Source: Desulfobacterales bacterium (GTDB taxonomy: Bacteria > Desulfobacterota > Desulfobacteria > Desulfobacterales > JAHEIW01). Taken from it: 64,000 bases of DNA. Shown here in pieces: positions 46,422 to 53,945 of this stretch; the first letter of the stretch is position 1; each line of letters starts with the position of its first letter. The position numbers were made by a program, and so were the translations under genes. The stretch covers positions 124,001-188,000 of the forward strand of contig JASJAN010000004.1 in the NCBI GenBank assembly GCA_030066985.1, given 5' to 3'. Under the pieces are notes generated by a model. That model saw nothing but the letters and a program-made list of their open reading frames with translations, ran no database searches and was not told the origin of the DNA.

Positions 46422-47543
46422 TCAACGGGACAACAAACGCCCCGGCAGCGAAAGCAAAAAAGTGTATAATGGCGACAGCTTGCGCCAAAATAGGATGGGA
46501 TGCAACAAATAAGAAGGGCTATGGTGGTAGATTTTTTTTACGATGCTTTTTAGATCATCGCCACCAAGTAATTTGACAATAGCCGGATTTTGACTACCCA
46601 GCATGTTGACCAATTTTTCGTAACCCTCGTTGGATAATTTTTCAAACAGGTATCTGTTGATATGGGAAACTTCTATGGGTTTGAGCATAGCCGATTGCCA
46701 GCGCAGGTCATAGTCATCGTTTTGGATGATACTTTGGGCTGCGTGGTATCCGGATCTGAAAGCGTACATCAAGCCAAAACCAGACAGGCCATCCTGAAAG
46801 CCGCCTGCCTCGCCGACATAATAGCGGCCATCAATTCTGGCGCTCTTTAAGAAATTCAAGCTCAAGGGGGCGGCAAAGCGATGCGCAATGGTTGAAATTT
46901 TAACATTAAATATTTCTTCAAAGCGTTTAATGCTCCGATCCAAACGCAGCTCATGATCTGTTCTTTCGATTGGATTGATGACCACCAGCTGCCCGATTTT
47001 ATCCGCTACTGTAATATAAGTATACATTTTATGCGACAGCCGGTCATCATACAAAACGATAACAGAATCCGGGTGATCAAATGGGAAAGAAATGCCGGTC
47101 ATCATAAAGTTGGGTTTATGTTTTCCAATGGCAACGATCGTCGCATCATTGACGGTGAGCGTTGACTTAAACGTGATGGGGATATGGGCATCGATCACCT
47201 GTTTTTGAAGAGCACGGTCAATAGCGCCTTCCATCGGCCCTCTTTTTAAAAAATACATCAGGGGTTCAGAAGATTTCTTTAGGCACCTTTTTAAGGAGGG
47301 GCTTATAAATTCAAGAGAATACCAGGGTTTTACATAAAAGTTGCCGGTGATGTTAAATTTTTTCAATGCCGCTAAGGCATCTTCTTCGAAAATCCAGTTT
47401 TCCATTAATTGAAAATCACCTGTCGATTTACCGCAAAATTCTTTGCGCTCGTGTACTTCGACATCAATTCCCGCCTGTTTCAAATTAATGGCGGCTGTCA
47501 AACCGGCGATACCACCGCCTAAGATTTTAACTGGTTGCATCAT
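46422..47543 (-). CDS. Geranylgeranyl reductase-like flavoprotein, copy 1
   Basis: This 373-residue FAD-dependent oxidoreductase has an N-terminal dinucleotide fold (ILGGGIAGLTAAINL, then VEVHERKEFCGKSTGDF) and a second FAD motif YYVGEAGGFQDGLSGFGLMYA near 240-260. This is the geranylgeranyl reductase/halogenase-like branch that saturates isoprenoid chains. The substrate-binding C-terminal part is short and ends in a hydrophobic, membrane-facing region. It lies 47 nt after a longer paralogue on the same strand, suggesting sequential or heteromeric action. Confidence 0.78.
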   Translation of the reverse strand: MMQPVKILGGGIAGLTAAINLKQAGIDVEVHERKEFCGKSTGDFQLMENWIFEEDALAALKKFNITGNFYVKPWYSLEFISPSLKRCLKKSSEPLMYFLKRGPMEGAIDRALQKQVIDAHIPITFKSTLTVNDATIVAIGKHKPNFMMTGISFPFDHPDSVIVLYDDRLSHKMYTYITVADKIGQLVVINPIERTDHELRLDRSIKRFEEIFNVKISTIAHRFAAPLSLNFLKSARIDGRYYVGEAGGFQDGLSGFGLMYAFRSGYHAAQSIIQNDDYDLRWQSAMLKPIEVSHINRYLFEKLSNEGYEKLVNMLGSQNPAIVKLLGGDDLKSIVKKIYHHSPSYLLHPILFWRKLSPLYTFLLSLPGRLLSR

Positions 47544-47590
47544 ATAAAAATCGATAACAATTTGAGGTTAACCCAATGACTGCTAAATAC

Positions 47591-48817
47591 TTATTTAAAA
47601 AAAGTATTAACAATACCTTTTAATGAAAAAATATCCTGCGGATTTTTGGTTTCGGCAATCATACCGGCCAGCATTTCTTGCGCATAGGTGCTGGTACCGA
47701 ATCGGCCAATGATAAAATTGTTAAGCCAGGGCCGGGACAGCCGTTTTTCAGCCATCCGATAACCGCGATAGCGGGGCTTTAACTTTGATTTCACATTTTG
47801 GCTGTACTGGTTGAGCTTGCTGAGGTCCTCTGATGCCAATGCGGCGCTGACGGCCGCAGCCGCCATTTGACTGGATTCTATGGCTTTGCCGATCCCCTCA
47901 CCTAAGTAGGGTAAGGTCGTTCCAATGGTTTCGCCCACTGCGACGACCGGCCCGTTGACATAAGGGTGTGCACCTTCAAAATCACATCTCAAAGCAGCCG
48001 CTTGCAAAGCTGTTCTGTGATCACTCTGGCGCATTAATTCCCTGGCCAGCGGAAAGGCATCCACAAACTTATAAAACGCTTTTTTTAAATTGATGTTGCC
48101 TTTCTGAACATAATGCAATCTTATTCCACACCCCACATTGTATTCATTATCTTTTAAGGGAAAAATCCAGCCATAGCCCGGAACAATAGATTTATCATAG
48201 GAAACAATTAATCGATCGATTGGGTACGTTGAACGAACATAGCATCTGAGCGCTACAGCGCTGGGCCGTTTCTGGACTGACCACTTCAAATGACGAAACA
48301 GACGGACATTCACTCCGGTTGCCAACATTCCAATACGTGCCCGATATCGTCGATCACTTCCCTGGATGGTAAAAGTTACGCCACCATCCGATTCAGTGGC
48401 CAGCCAATTTGCTTCACCAAAAGCAAAAACAGCACCCCGCTCAACAGCATTTTGGGCAATGATCGTATCTAATATACTTCGCTTAATGGTTAAAAATTCA
48501 CCGGGTATATCAACTTTGTTTCTGGACGGGCTAAATATTGAGCAAGTACTCTCCTGGTGACTGTGCGACCGAATCTTTCTGCCAATGCCTATAGCATCTA
48601 AACAACGTAAAGAATCAGGCAGCAAACCGTCGCCGCATACTTTTTCGCGTGGAAATTTTTTGCGATCCAAAAGCAAAACCTTATAATGTGCTGCTGCAAG
48701 GTGGCAGGCCGCAGTTGCGCCCGCCGGCCCAGCACCGATGATGACTACGTCCCAGAGCTGATCCGGTATAGATTGGATATCGGATTGCCAATTTACTTTT
48801 TCGTCTAACGCATGCAT
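47591..48817 (-). CDS. Geranylgeranyl reductase-like flavoprotein, copy 2
   Basis: This 408-residue FAD enzyme has the standard GGR pattern: IIGAGPAGATAACHL, the LLLDRKKFPREKVCGDGLLP motif that follows it in this family, and VAVGETIGTTLPYLGEGIGK as the second FAD motif. Family members reduce geranylgeranyl chains in archaeal lipids, chlorophyll and menaquinone. In this context a modified quinone or lipid is a plausible target, without proof. It follows a polytopic membrane protein gene on the same strand. Confidence 0.85.
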   Translation of the reverse strand: MHALDEKVNWQSDIQSIPDQLWDVVIIGAGPAGATAACHLAAAHYKVLLLDRKKFPREKVCGDGLLPDSLRCLDAIGIGRKIRSHSHQESTCSIFSPSRNKVDIPGEFLTIKRSILDTIIAQNAVERGAVFAFGEANWLATESDGGVTFTIQGSDRRYRARIGMLATGVNVRLFRHLKWSVQKRPSAVALRCYVRSTYPIDRLIVSYDKSIVPGYGWIFPLKDNEYNVGCGIRLHYVQKGNINLKKAFYKFVDAFPLARELMRQSDHRTALQAAALRCDFEGAHPYVNGPVVAVGETIGTTLPYLGEGIGKAIESSQMAAAAVSAALASEDLSKLNQYSQNVKSKLKPRYRGYRMAEKRLSRPWLNNFIIGRFGTSTYAQEMLAGMIAETKNPQDIFSLKGIVNTFFK

Positions 48818-48970
48818 TTGGAACGGTTAAGTATTGTTTTTAGGCGAGATCAAGACTAAGACCGAATATTAAACAATGGGCAGGGTTATGTAAACAGATT
48901 TAAAGATTTTCTATAGAAAGAAAAAGGCATCAAAGCCTGTTTCGATGAGGCAAAGCATATGCCTGTCACC

Positions 48971-49936
48971 CTATGGCCGCCAACTGATCACCGAATTCAG
49001 GTCAATCATGTAGAAGGCATAAAGAAAGAAAATTAAAACCGTTAAACCCGGCAACAATAACCGTAGGGATTTCGGAAAAAAAGCGAGGTAGGTGGTGTAT
49101 TTCCAGGCGTGTCTTTTTCGGATAAGTGAAACCGTATTCAGCATGACATAACATTCCACTGCAAAGGGCGGGAATCCCAGAAAACCCAGGATAGGCATTT
49201 CAAAGACCTTTAACCAGCCCACATAGGGAATGGTATAAACCCATTTCGTGATCGACCAGAAATTCCAAAATTCCCACAGCAGACCGCAAATGGCCCCGGC
49301 AACCAGTAAAAGGTAAAACGTCCGCAGGCTCCCCTGCTCCCATTCGCGCATCAAGGAACGCGCGCCAAAACGATGATTTAAAGGCTCAAGCAGAAAAATG
49401 AATGCCCCCCAAATCAAAGGGAAATAGTATTGGGGCCAGAGCAGCGGCAGCAGTAAAAAAGCAAGGCCAATAATGATAAAAGGCTTATACCAGCGGGTTG
49501 ATGGCGAAATGGCCGGCACACGCGAATTTTTGTACAAACCATAGGCTTCCAGCAGCTCTTTGGTTTCAAAGATGGCCGGCAATACGGTCGCAAAGCAAAT
49601 GGCATAGGCTATCCAGCGAAAAACAGAATTTACCGGCACCATGATGTAGTGCCAGTTGTTTAAAACAACGTTGAGCAACTCAAATACAAGCCAGAACGCA
49701 ATGGACAATGGCAATAGCTGAAAAAATTTTTTGCGGTGATGAGTCAGTAAAGAAGATCCCTTGCGAAGATAGACCAGCCCGTCAACCGTCAGGATGTATG
49801 GCCACCACATCAAAAGGTACAGCTGGTGTTTGCCTCCGTTTAAATTCAGGAGCATTAAAAGATGCGCAAGCACCAAAAGTGCCAGACTGATCCAGGCATA
49901 AACCGGAAATCGATAGGTGTCAGACAAACCGTTCAT
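48971..49936 (-). CDS. Polytopic membrane protein of unknown function
   Basis: This 321-residue protein has about eight or nine predicted TM helices. Conserved-looking aromatic motifs are FELLNVVLNNWHY (about 83-95) and LLWEFWNFWSITKWVYTIPY, followed by a FEMPILGFLGFPPFAVE helix. I recall similar uncharacterised proteins near isoprenoid and carotenoid genes, and the many Trp/Phe-rich membrane motifs resemble lycopene-cyclase-like folds, but I cannot name it. It is first in a run with two geranylgeranyl-reductase-like genes, which suggests a shared lipid or quinone pathway. Confidence 0.65.
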   Translation of the reverse strand: MNGLSDTYRFPVYAWISLALLVLAHLLMLLNLNGGKHQLYLLMWWPYILTVDGLVYLRKGSSLLTHHRKKFFQLLPLSIAFWLVFELLNVVLNNWHYIMVPVNSVFRWIAYAICFATVLPAIFETKELLEAYGLYKNSRVPAISPSTRWYKPFIIIGLAFLLLPLLWPQYYFPLIWGAFIFLLEPLNHRFGARSLMREWEQGSLRTFYLLLVAGAICGLLWEFWNFWSITKWVYTIPYVGWLKVFEMPILGFLGFPPFAVECYVMLNTVSLIRKRHAWKYTTYLAFFPKSLRLLLPGLTVLIFFLYAFYMIDLNSVISWRP

Positions 49937-50291
49937 CAGCAGCAGAATTCAAAATGAGATGTGAACACGTAATTTAAGATGATCTTTTCTAAGTCTTGTT
50001 TTCGAGTAAAATCCGAATTCGATTCTAAATTATACTCAGTCAGAGGTTCTATAATATCAAACTCAAAAGATCTTTATTCAAGTGAACGGTGATGCAAGGA
50101 ATTATGCAGATTTAACACTAATAATAATCTTTTTTCATTACCACAAGGTGGCAAATTGTCAACCAAAAAAGCCGATAAATAAGGACAGTTCGCCTTTGCA
50201 AATTCGGCCGATTGTGGAATTGACAGCCTTGCCTCATCGTAGTAACGGTAAAAAATCAAGAAATAAAAATTTGCAAAATGGATTTAATCGT
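49937..50291. other. Intergenic stretch upstream of a decayed gene
   Basis: 355 bp of AT-rich sequence between the divergent membrane-protein gene and a pseudogene. No intact frame with family resemblance, RNA or repeat is seen; it may be part of the same deletion-scarred locus. Confidence 0.4.
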
Positions 50292-50732
50292 ATGGGATTG
50301 ATAAATTTTTTCCGACATTATTATACGGCCTTGCGGTGCAGTCATTTAAGCAAAGATCGTCTCTCTGAAGTTCAGAAGCGACGCTTTCGCCGTCTGTTGC
50401 GCCATGCGGTTCAATAATCAAAATTTTATCAGGAACTGTATAGCGGAATAGATATCGACAATTGCCAACTCGGCGATTTGCCCGGTTATTCTGGCCCTGT
50501 GCTTTTTTTTGTCAGTCTTTTTATGCTTTATAAATGGCATATAAAAAGCGACCTGTATTTTTACTTTCTAGCTTTCACTCTGGGGCCTATCGCAGAACTG
50601 TCGGCCATTTACATCGGCGTTTGGAAGTATTCGAAATCATATTTTATAATTCCAGTCTGGTTGCCATTTGCCTGAGGGATTGCGATGTTAACTATAAAAA
50701 AGCTATCTGAAACACTACTGGGAAAAAAATAG
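50292..50732 (+). pseudogene. Fused remnant: CapK/PaaK-like N-terminus joined to membrane-protein C-terminus
   Basis: One reading frame of 146 codons contains two internal stops. Codons 1-66 resemble the N-terminus of CapK/phenylacetate-CoA ligase-like adenylating proteins (SEVQKRRFRRLLRHAVQ, stop TAA, then SKFYQELYSGIDIDNCQLGD). Without changing frame it runs into a polytopic-membrane C-terminus (FYFLAFTLGPIAELSAIYIG, IPVWLPFA). A TGA follows where Trp is expected before GIAMLTIKKL. The simplest reading is a deletion that fused two former genes, followed by point decay. It lies upstream of tryptophanase and near the isoprenoid-type genes. Confidence 0.7.
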
Positions 50733-50905
50733 TTTTCCCATGGTTCGCTGTCTTCCATTCGCGTGGTATTTGATGAGATCCATTTGTTATGGCGGATGTC
50801 TTTTAATTTCTTCTTTCCTGTCCGGATTCTTGACACCCAGTCAAGGTCGCTTTATCCTTCACTTTACACCTTGATTTGCAATTATAAAATTCCGTGGAGA
50901 AGATA

Positions 50906-52279
50906 ATGAAAATCATCATCGAGCCGTTTAAAATTAAAAGTGTCGAGCCGCTGCGCTTTACCAGCCGTGAGGAGCGCGAGGCCATCTTAAAGAAAGCCGG
51001 ATACAATCTGTTCGGCATCCAGGCCGAGGATGTGTTGATCGATCTGCTGACCGACAGCGGCACGGCGGCCATGAGTGCCCACCAGTGGGGCGGTATGATC
51101 GAAGGTGATGAGGCCTATGCAGGTTCCAGAAGCTTTTCACGGCTTGAGCAAACCGTCAGGGATCTGACCGGCTTCCGGCACATCATCCCCACCCACCAGG
51201 GACGCGCAGCCGAAAAAATCCTGTTCAGCATCGTCGGCGGACAGGACAAAATTGTCCCCAATAACACCCATTTTGACACCACCCGCGCCAATGTGGAGAT
51301 GAGCGAGGCAGAAGCCCTTGATCTGCCGATCGCTGACGGGCTTGATCCGAACTTGGTCGCTGATTTTAAGGGCAATATGGACCTCGACGCCCTGGAATCC
51401 CTGCTGCAAAGAGAGGGTCCGGAACGCATTCCGCTGGTGATGCTGACCGTCACCAATAACGCCAATGCCGGCCAACCGGTTTCGATGGAAAATATTCGTC
51501 AAACCGCCGAAATCTGTCGCGCCCATGGCATCCCCTTTTTCCTGGATGCTTGCCGCTTTGCCGAAAATGCTTATTTCATCAAACTCAGAGAGCCCGGTTA
51601 TGCGAACAAAACCGCCCGGGAAATTGCCCGGGAGATGTTTTCGTACGCGGATGGCTGCACTATGAGCGGCAAAAAAGACGGCCTGGTCAATATGGGCGGT
51701 TTTCTGGCGGTCAACGATGATCAGCTGGCCGGCCGGGCCCGCAACATTCTGATTGTCACCGAGGGCTTTCCCACCTATGGCGGGTTGGCCGGTCACGACC
51801 TGGAGGCCTTTGCACGCGGGCTGGACGAGGTGTTAGAAGAAGACTATCTTAAATATCGAATTCGGTCGGTTGCCTATCTGGGTGAACATATAGCGGCGCT
51901 CGGTGCCCCGATTTTTCAGCCACCCGGCGGACACGCCATTTATATCGATGCCGGGGCATTTTTAGCGCATATCCCGCCGCATCAATACCCGGGCCAGGCC
52001 CTGGCCTGCGAGCTCTATCTGGTTGGTGGCATCCGCTCCTGTGAAATCGGCAGCGTGATGTTTGGCAAAACCGACCCGAAAAGCGGCGAATTCAAAGCAG
52101 CCCCCCTGGAAATGGTGCGCCTGGCGATCCCCCGCAGGGTGTATACAAAAAGCCAAATCGATTATGTGGTCGAGTGCATTGAATCAGTTTTTGAAAAAAG
52201 GGATGAGATCAAAGGCATGCGCATCACTTACGAGCCCCCCATACTTAGGCACTTCACAGCCCAATTCGAACCTTTGTAG
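50906..52279 (+). CDS. tnaA: Tryptophanase (beta-eliminating lyase)
   Basis: This 457-residue PLP enzyme has the lysine K257 in SGKKD. It is full length for the tryptophanase/tyrosine phenol-lyase family. Diagnostic positions favour tryptophanase. Ile381 (RSCEIG) replaces the Arg381 required by tyrosine phenol-lyase, His449 (LRHFTA) matches the tryptophanase His rather than the TPL Phe, and FDTTR replaces FTTTR. The reaction is Trp to indole, pyruvate and ammonia. There is no tnaC leader or tnaB permease next to it. ATG 50906 has GGAG 7 nt upstream. Confidence 0.87.
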   Translation: MKIIIEPFKIKSVEPLRFTSREEREAILKKAGYNLFGIQAEDVLIDLLTDSGTAAMSAHQWGGMIEGDEAYAGSRSFSRLEQTVRDLTGFRHIIPTHQGRAAEKILFSIVGGQDKIVPNNTHFDTTRANVEMSEAEALDLPIADGLDPNLVADFKGNMDLDALESLLQREGPERIPLVMLTVTNNANAGQPVSMENIRQTAEICRAHGIPFFLDACRFAENAYFIKLREPGYANKTAREIAREMFSYADGCTMSGKKDGLVNMGGFLAVNDDQLAGRARNILIVTEGFPTYGGLAGHDLEAFARGLDEVLEEDYLKYRIRSVAYLGEHIAALGAPIFQPPGGHAIYIDAGAFLAHIPPHQYPGQALACELYLVGGIRSCEIGSVMFGKTDPKSGEFKAAPLEMVRLAIPRRVYTKSQIDYVVECIESVFEKRDEIKGMRITYEPPILRHFTAQFEPL

Positions 52280-52285
52280 AATAGT

Positions 52286-52470
52286 TCTTTGACAGGATTT
52301 ACAGGATTTCAAAGATTTTCTTTTCGGCTTTCCGGAAGAAAGCCGAAAAACTCAATCGCCTTCGGCGAAAAAACAATCCCATAAAATTGAAGTTCTCTCA
52401 AAAATATACTTTTCTGTCAGTTAACTTGCTGAGAAAAAATAATCCCGTAAAATCCTGTAAATCCTGTCAA
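52286..52470. repeat. Inverted word-repeat element L with internal hairpins
   Basis: The left arm TTTGACAGGATTTACAGGAT (from 52288) and right arm AATCCTGTAAATCCTGTCAA (52451-52470) are inverted about 145 nt apart. Internal hairpins: TTTTCGGCTTTC/GAAAGCCGAAAA (52321-52349) and CGCCTTCGGCG. The design matches element F. It lies between convergent tnaA and HDAC genes. Confidence 0.9.
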
Positions 52471-52478
52471 AAAAATAA

Positions 52479-53381
52479 TCAGGACTTCTGAAATTCAGCG
52501 GCGATGCAGACGGTATTGAAATGAATGTCTACGGTGTCTTTGATGTTGGGGGCATAGCCGCCGGCCATGGTAACAGCTACCGGCAGTCCGGCGTCCCGGC
52601 AATACCGCAACACCAGTCGATCCCGTTCTGCCAGACCCTCTTTGCTCACATCCAGGCGCCCGAAACGGTCTTCGGTAAAAGGATCTGCCCCGGCCAGGTA
52701 GATGACCGCATCGGCTTTGGCCTCTTTTAAGGACGCCCTTATGCCGTTGTCCAAAGCATCCAGATACACCCGATCATCAGTCCCATCATCCAGGGCAATA
52801 TCCAGGTCACTTTTTTCTTTGCGGAAGGGAAAATTGTTTTTTCCATGGATCGAAAAGGTAAAAACATTCGGGTCCTTCTGCAGCAGCGCTGCAGTGCCGT
52901 TACCCTGGTGTACATCGCAATCTAGAATGAGCACACGCTTGATATGGGTATCCGCCTGAAGCGCTCTCACCGCAATGGCGCTATCATTGAACACACAATA
53001 CCCCTGGCCCCGGTCTTTGAAGGCATGGTGGGTCCCGCCGCCCAGATGAACTGCAACACCATCATCAAGGGCTGCAAAACAAGCGTCAACAGTGGCCCCG
53101 GCCGATCGCCTGGCGCGCTCAACGAGCTCTTGCGACCAGGGCAGCCCGATACGCCGGGTCTCTTTGGCGGTCAACTGGCCTTGCTGCAACCGCTGCAGGT
53201 ATTCCGGATCGTGAGAGCGGCAGATTTCAATATCGGTTGCCGCGTGGGGGACACATAATTGCTGGGGAGAGAATCGGTTGGAATTTTCAATTCGTTTACG
53301 CAGGAGGGCATACTTGCCGATCGGAAAAGTATGATTCTCCGCCAGGGGAATGGTAAATGAATCCGTATAAAAAATTTTCAA
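52479..53381 (-). CDS. Histone deacetylase-superfamily deacetylase
   Basis: This 300-residue arginase-fold amidohydrolase has the class II-like bacterial HDAC pattern. It shows a GGGTHHA His pair (118-119), zinc ligands Asp156 and His158 in DCDVHQGNG and Asp233 in AGADPF, and a GGY near the end for the catalytic region. Bacterial members act on acetylated small molecules (acetoin-utilisation AcuC, acetylpolyamines) or proteins. It begins 15 nt after the candidate selenoprotein gene on the same strand and is likely co-transcribed. Confidence 0.87.
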   Translation of the reverse strand: MKIFYTDSFTIPLAENHTFPIGKYALLRKRIENSNRFSPQQLCVPHAATDIEICRSHDPEYLQRLQQGQLTAKETRRIGLPWSQELVERARRSAGATVDACFAALDDGVAVHLGGGTHHAFKDRGQGYCVFNDSAIAVRALQADTHIKRVLILDCDVHQGNGTAALLQKDPNVFTFSIHGKNNFPFRKEKSDLDIALDDGTDDRVYLDALDNGIRASLKEAKADAVIYLAGADPFTEDRFGRLDVSKEGLAERDRLVLRYCRDAGLPVAVTMAGGYAPNIKDTVDIHFNTVCIAAEFQKS

Positions 53382-53396
53382 ACGTTGAATCCAATC

Positions 53397-53717
53397 CTAT
53401 TCTTCATCGGGCGGCAGGATGCCACGATATGTACCGGCGTTTTGCAGGGCGGATTTCATCTCATCGATGCTGATACGTTGCGGATCGTAAGAGACTGTAT
53501 TGGTTTCCTTAAACCACAGCTTGTTTTGCTGAATACCGCTTTCCACCTGTTTGACACCATCGAGCCCATCCAGGGCTGCTTTGCCGACATCGTATCAGCT
53601 CACGTGGAATACGACTTGCGCATCCGCCGCGGGCTGCTCGTCAGAGGCAACTGTCATCGCTGCAAACAAAAGCATCAAAATTAACACATTCAAAGGGAAT
53701 CTTATGAATTTTTTCAT
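53397..53717 (-). CDS. Candidate selenoprotein: HMA-like domain with in-frame TGA (Sec41)
   Basis: This 106-residue frame runs from ATG 53717 (AAGGTGG 8 nt upstream) to TAG 53397, with one internal TGA at codon 41 (53597-53595). Residues 1-24 form a signal/anchor helix. Reading TGA as selenocysteine gives VVFHVSU then YDVGKAALDGLDGVKQVE and a regular C-terminal half (NTVSYDPQRISIDEMKSALQ). This fits the beta-alpha-beta heavy-metal-associated (MerP/CopZ) fold with Sec where the metal Cys lies. The RNA after TGA can form AGCCC-(UGGAU)-GGGCU, loop 22 nt past the UGA with G in loop position 2, as bacterial SECIS requires. A plain pseudogene remains possible. Confidence 0.7.
53563..53577 (-). promoter_or_regulatory. 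Putative bacterial SECIS hairpin
   Basis: On the minus strand AGCCC (53577-53573) pairs with GGGCT (53567-53563) over a 5-nt loop TGGAT. The loop begins 22 nt after the TGA at 53595, within the usual 16-37 nt window. The stem is short (5 bp). Confidence 0.5.
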
Positions 53718-53792
53718 CTTTAGGTCCACCTTATTTATACAATTAGCTGCGAAACACAAACCCTTAGTCAATACCGAGAAATTTTAATATTT

Positions 53793-53945
53793 GAAGCTGC
53801 CTTAAAAATAGCAGCTCACGTTCAAGGGCAAGGCGAAAGCCGATTCAAAAGTGGAGTCCGCCTCCGGCGGATTAGTATTCGAGCATTTTGAATTGGTTTT
53901 TAACGCAGCCCTTGGGCGTGAGATGCATTTTTAAGGCAGCTTCTA
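53793..53945. repeat. Inverted repeat element G2
   Basis: GAAGCTGCCTTAAAAATAGC (53793-) pairs with TGCATTTTTAAGGCAGCTTC (to 53943). Inner pairs (TCACGTTCAAGGGC with GCCCTTGGGCGTGA, and GATTCAAAA with TTTTGAATT) flank the palindrome TCCGCCTCCGGCGGA (53857-53871). On the minus strand it starts on the TAG stop of the ABC ATPase gene, as G1 does at GlcDE. Confidence 0.9.

Noticed and set aside
50664-50669. TGA in the fused remnant as a second selenocysteine codon
   Set aside because: The position is expected to be Trp in the WLPFA-W-G motif, an in-frame TAA also interrupts the gene, and no SECIS-like hairpin follows.
50906-52279. Tyrosine phenol-lyase
   Set aside because: Ile381 and His449 match tryptophanase; TPL needs Arg381 and has Phe at the second position.
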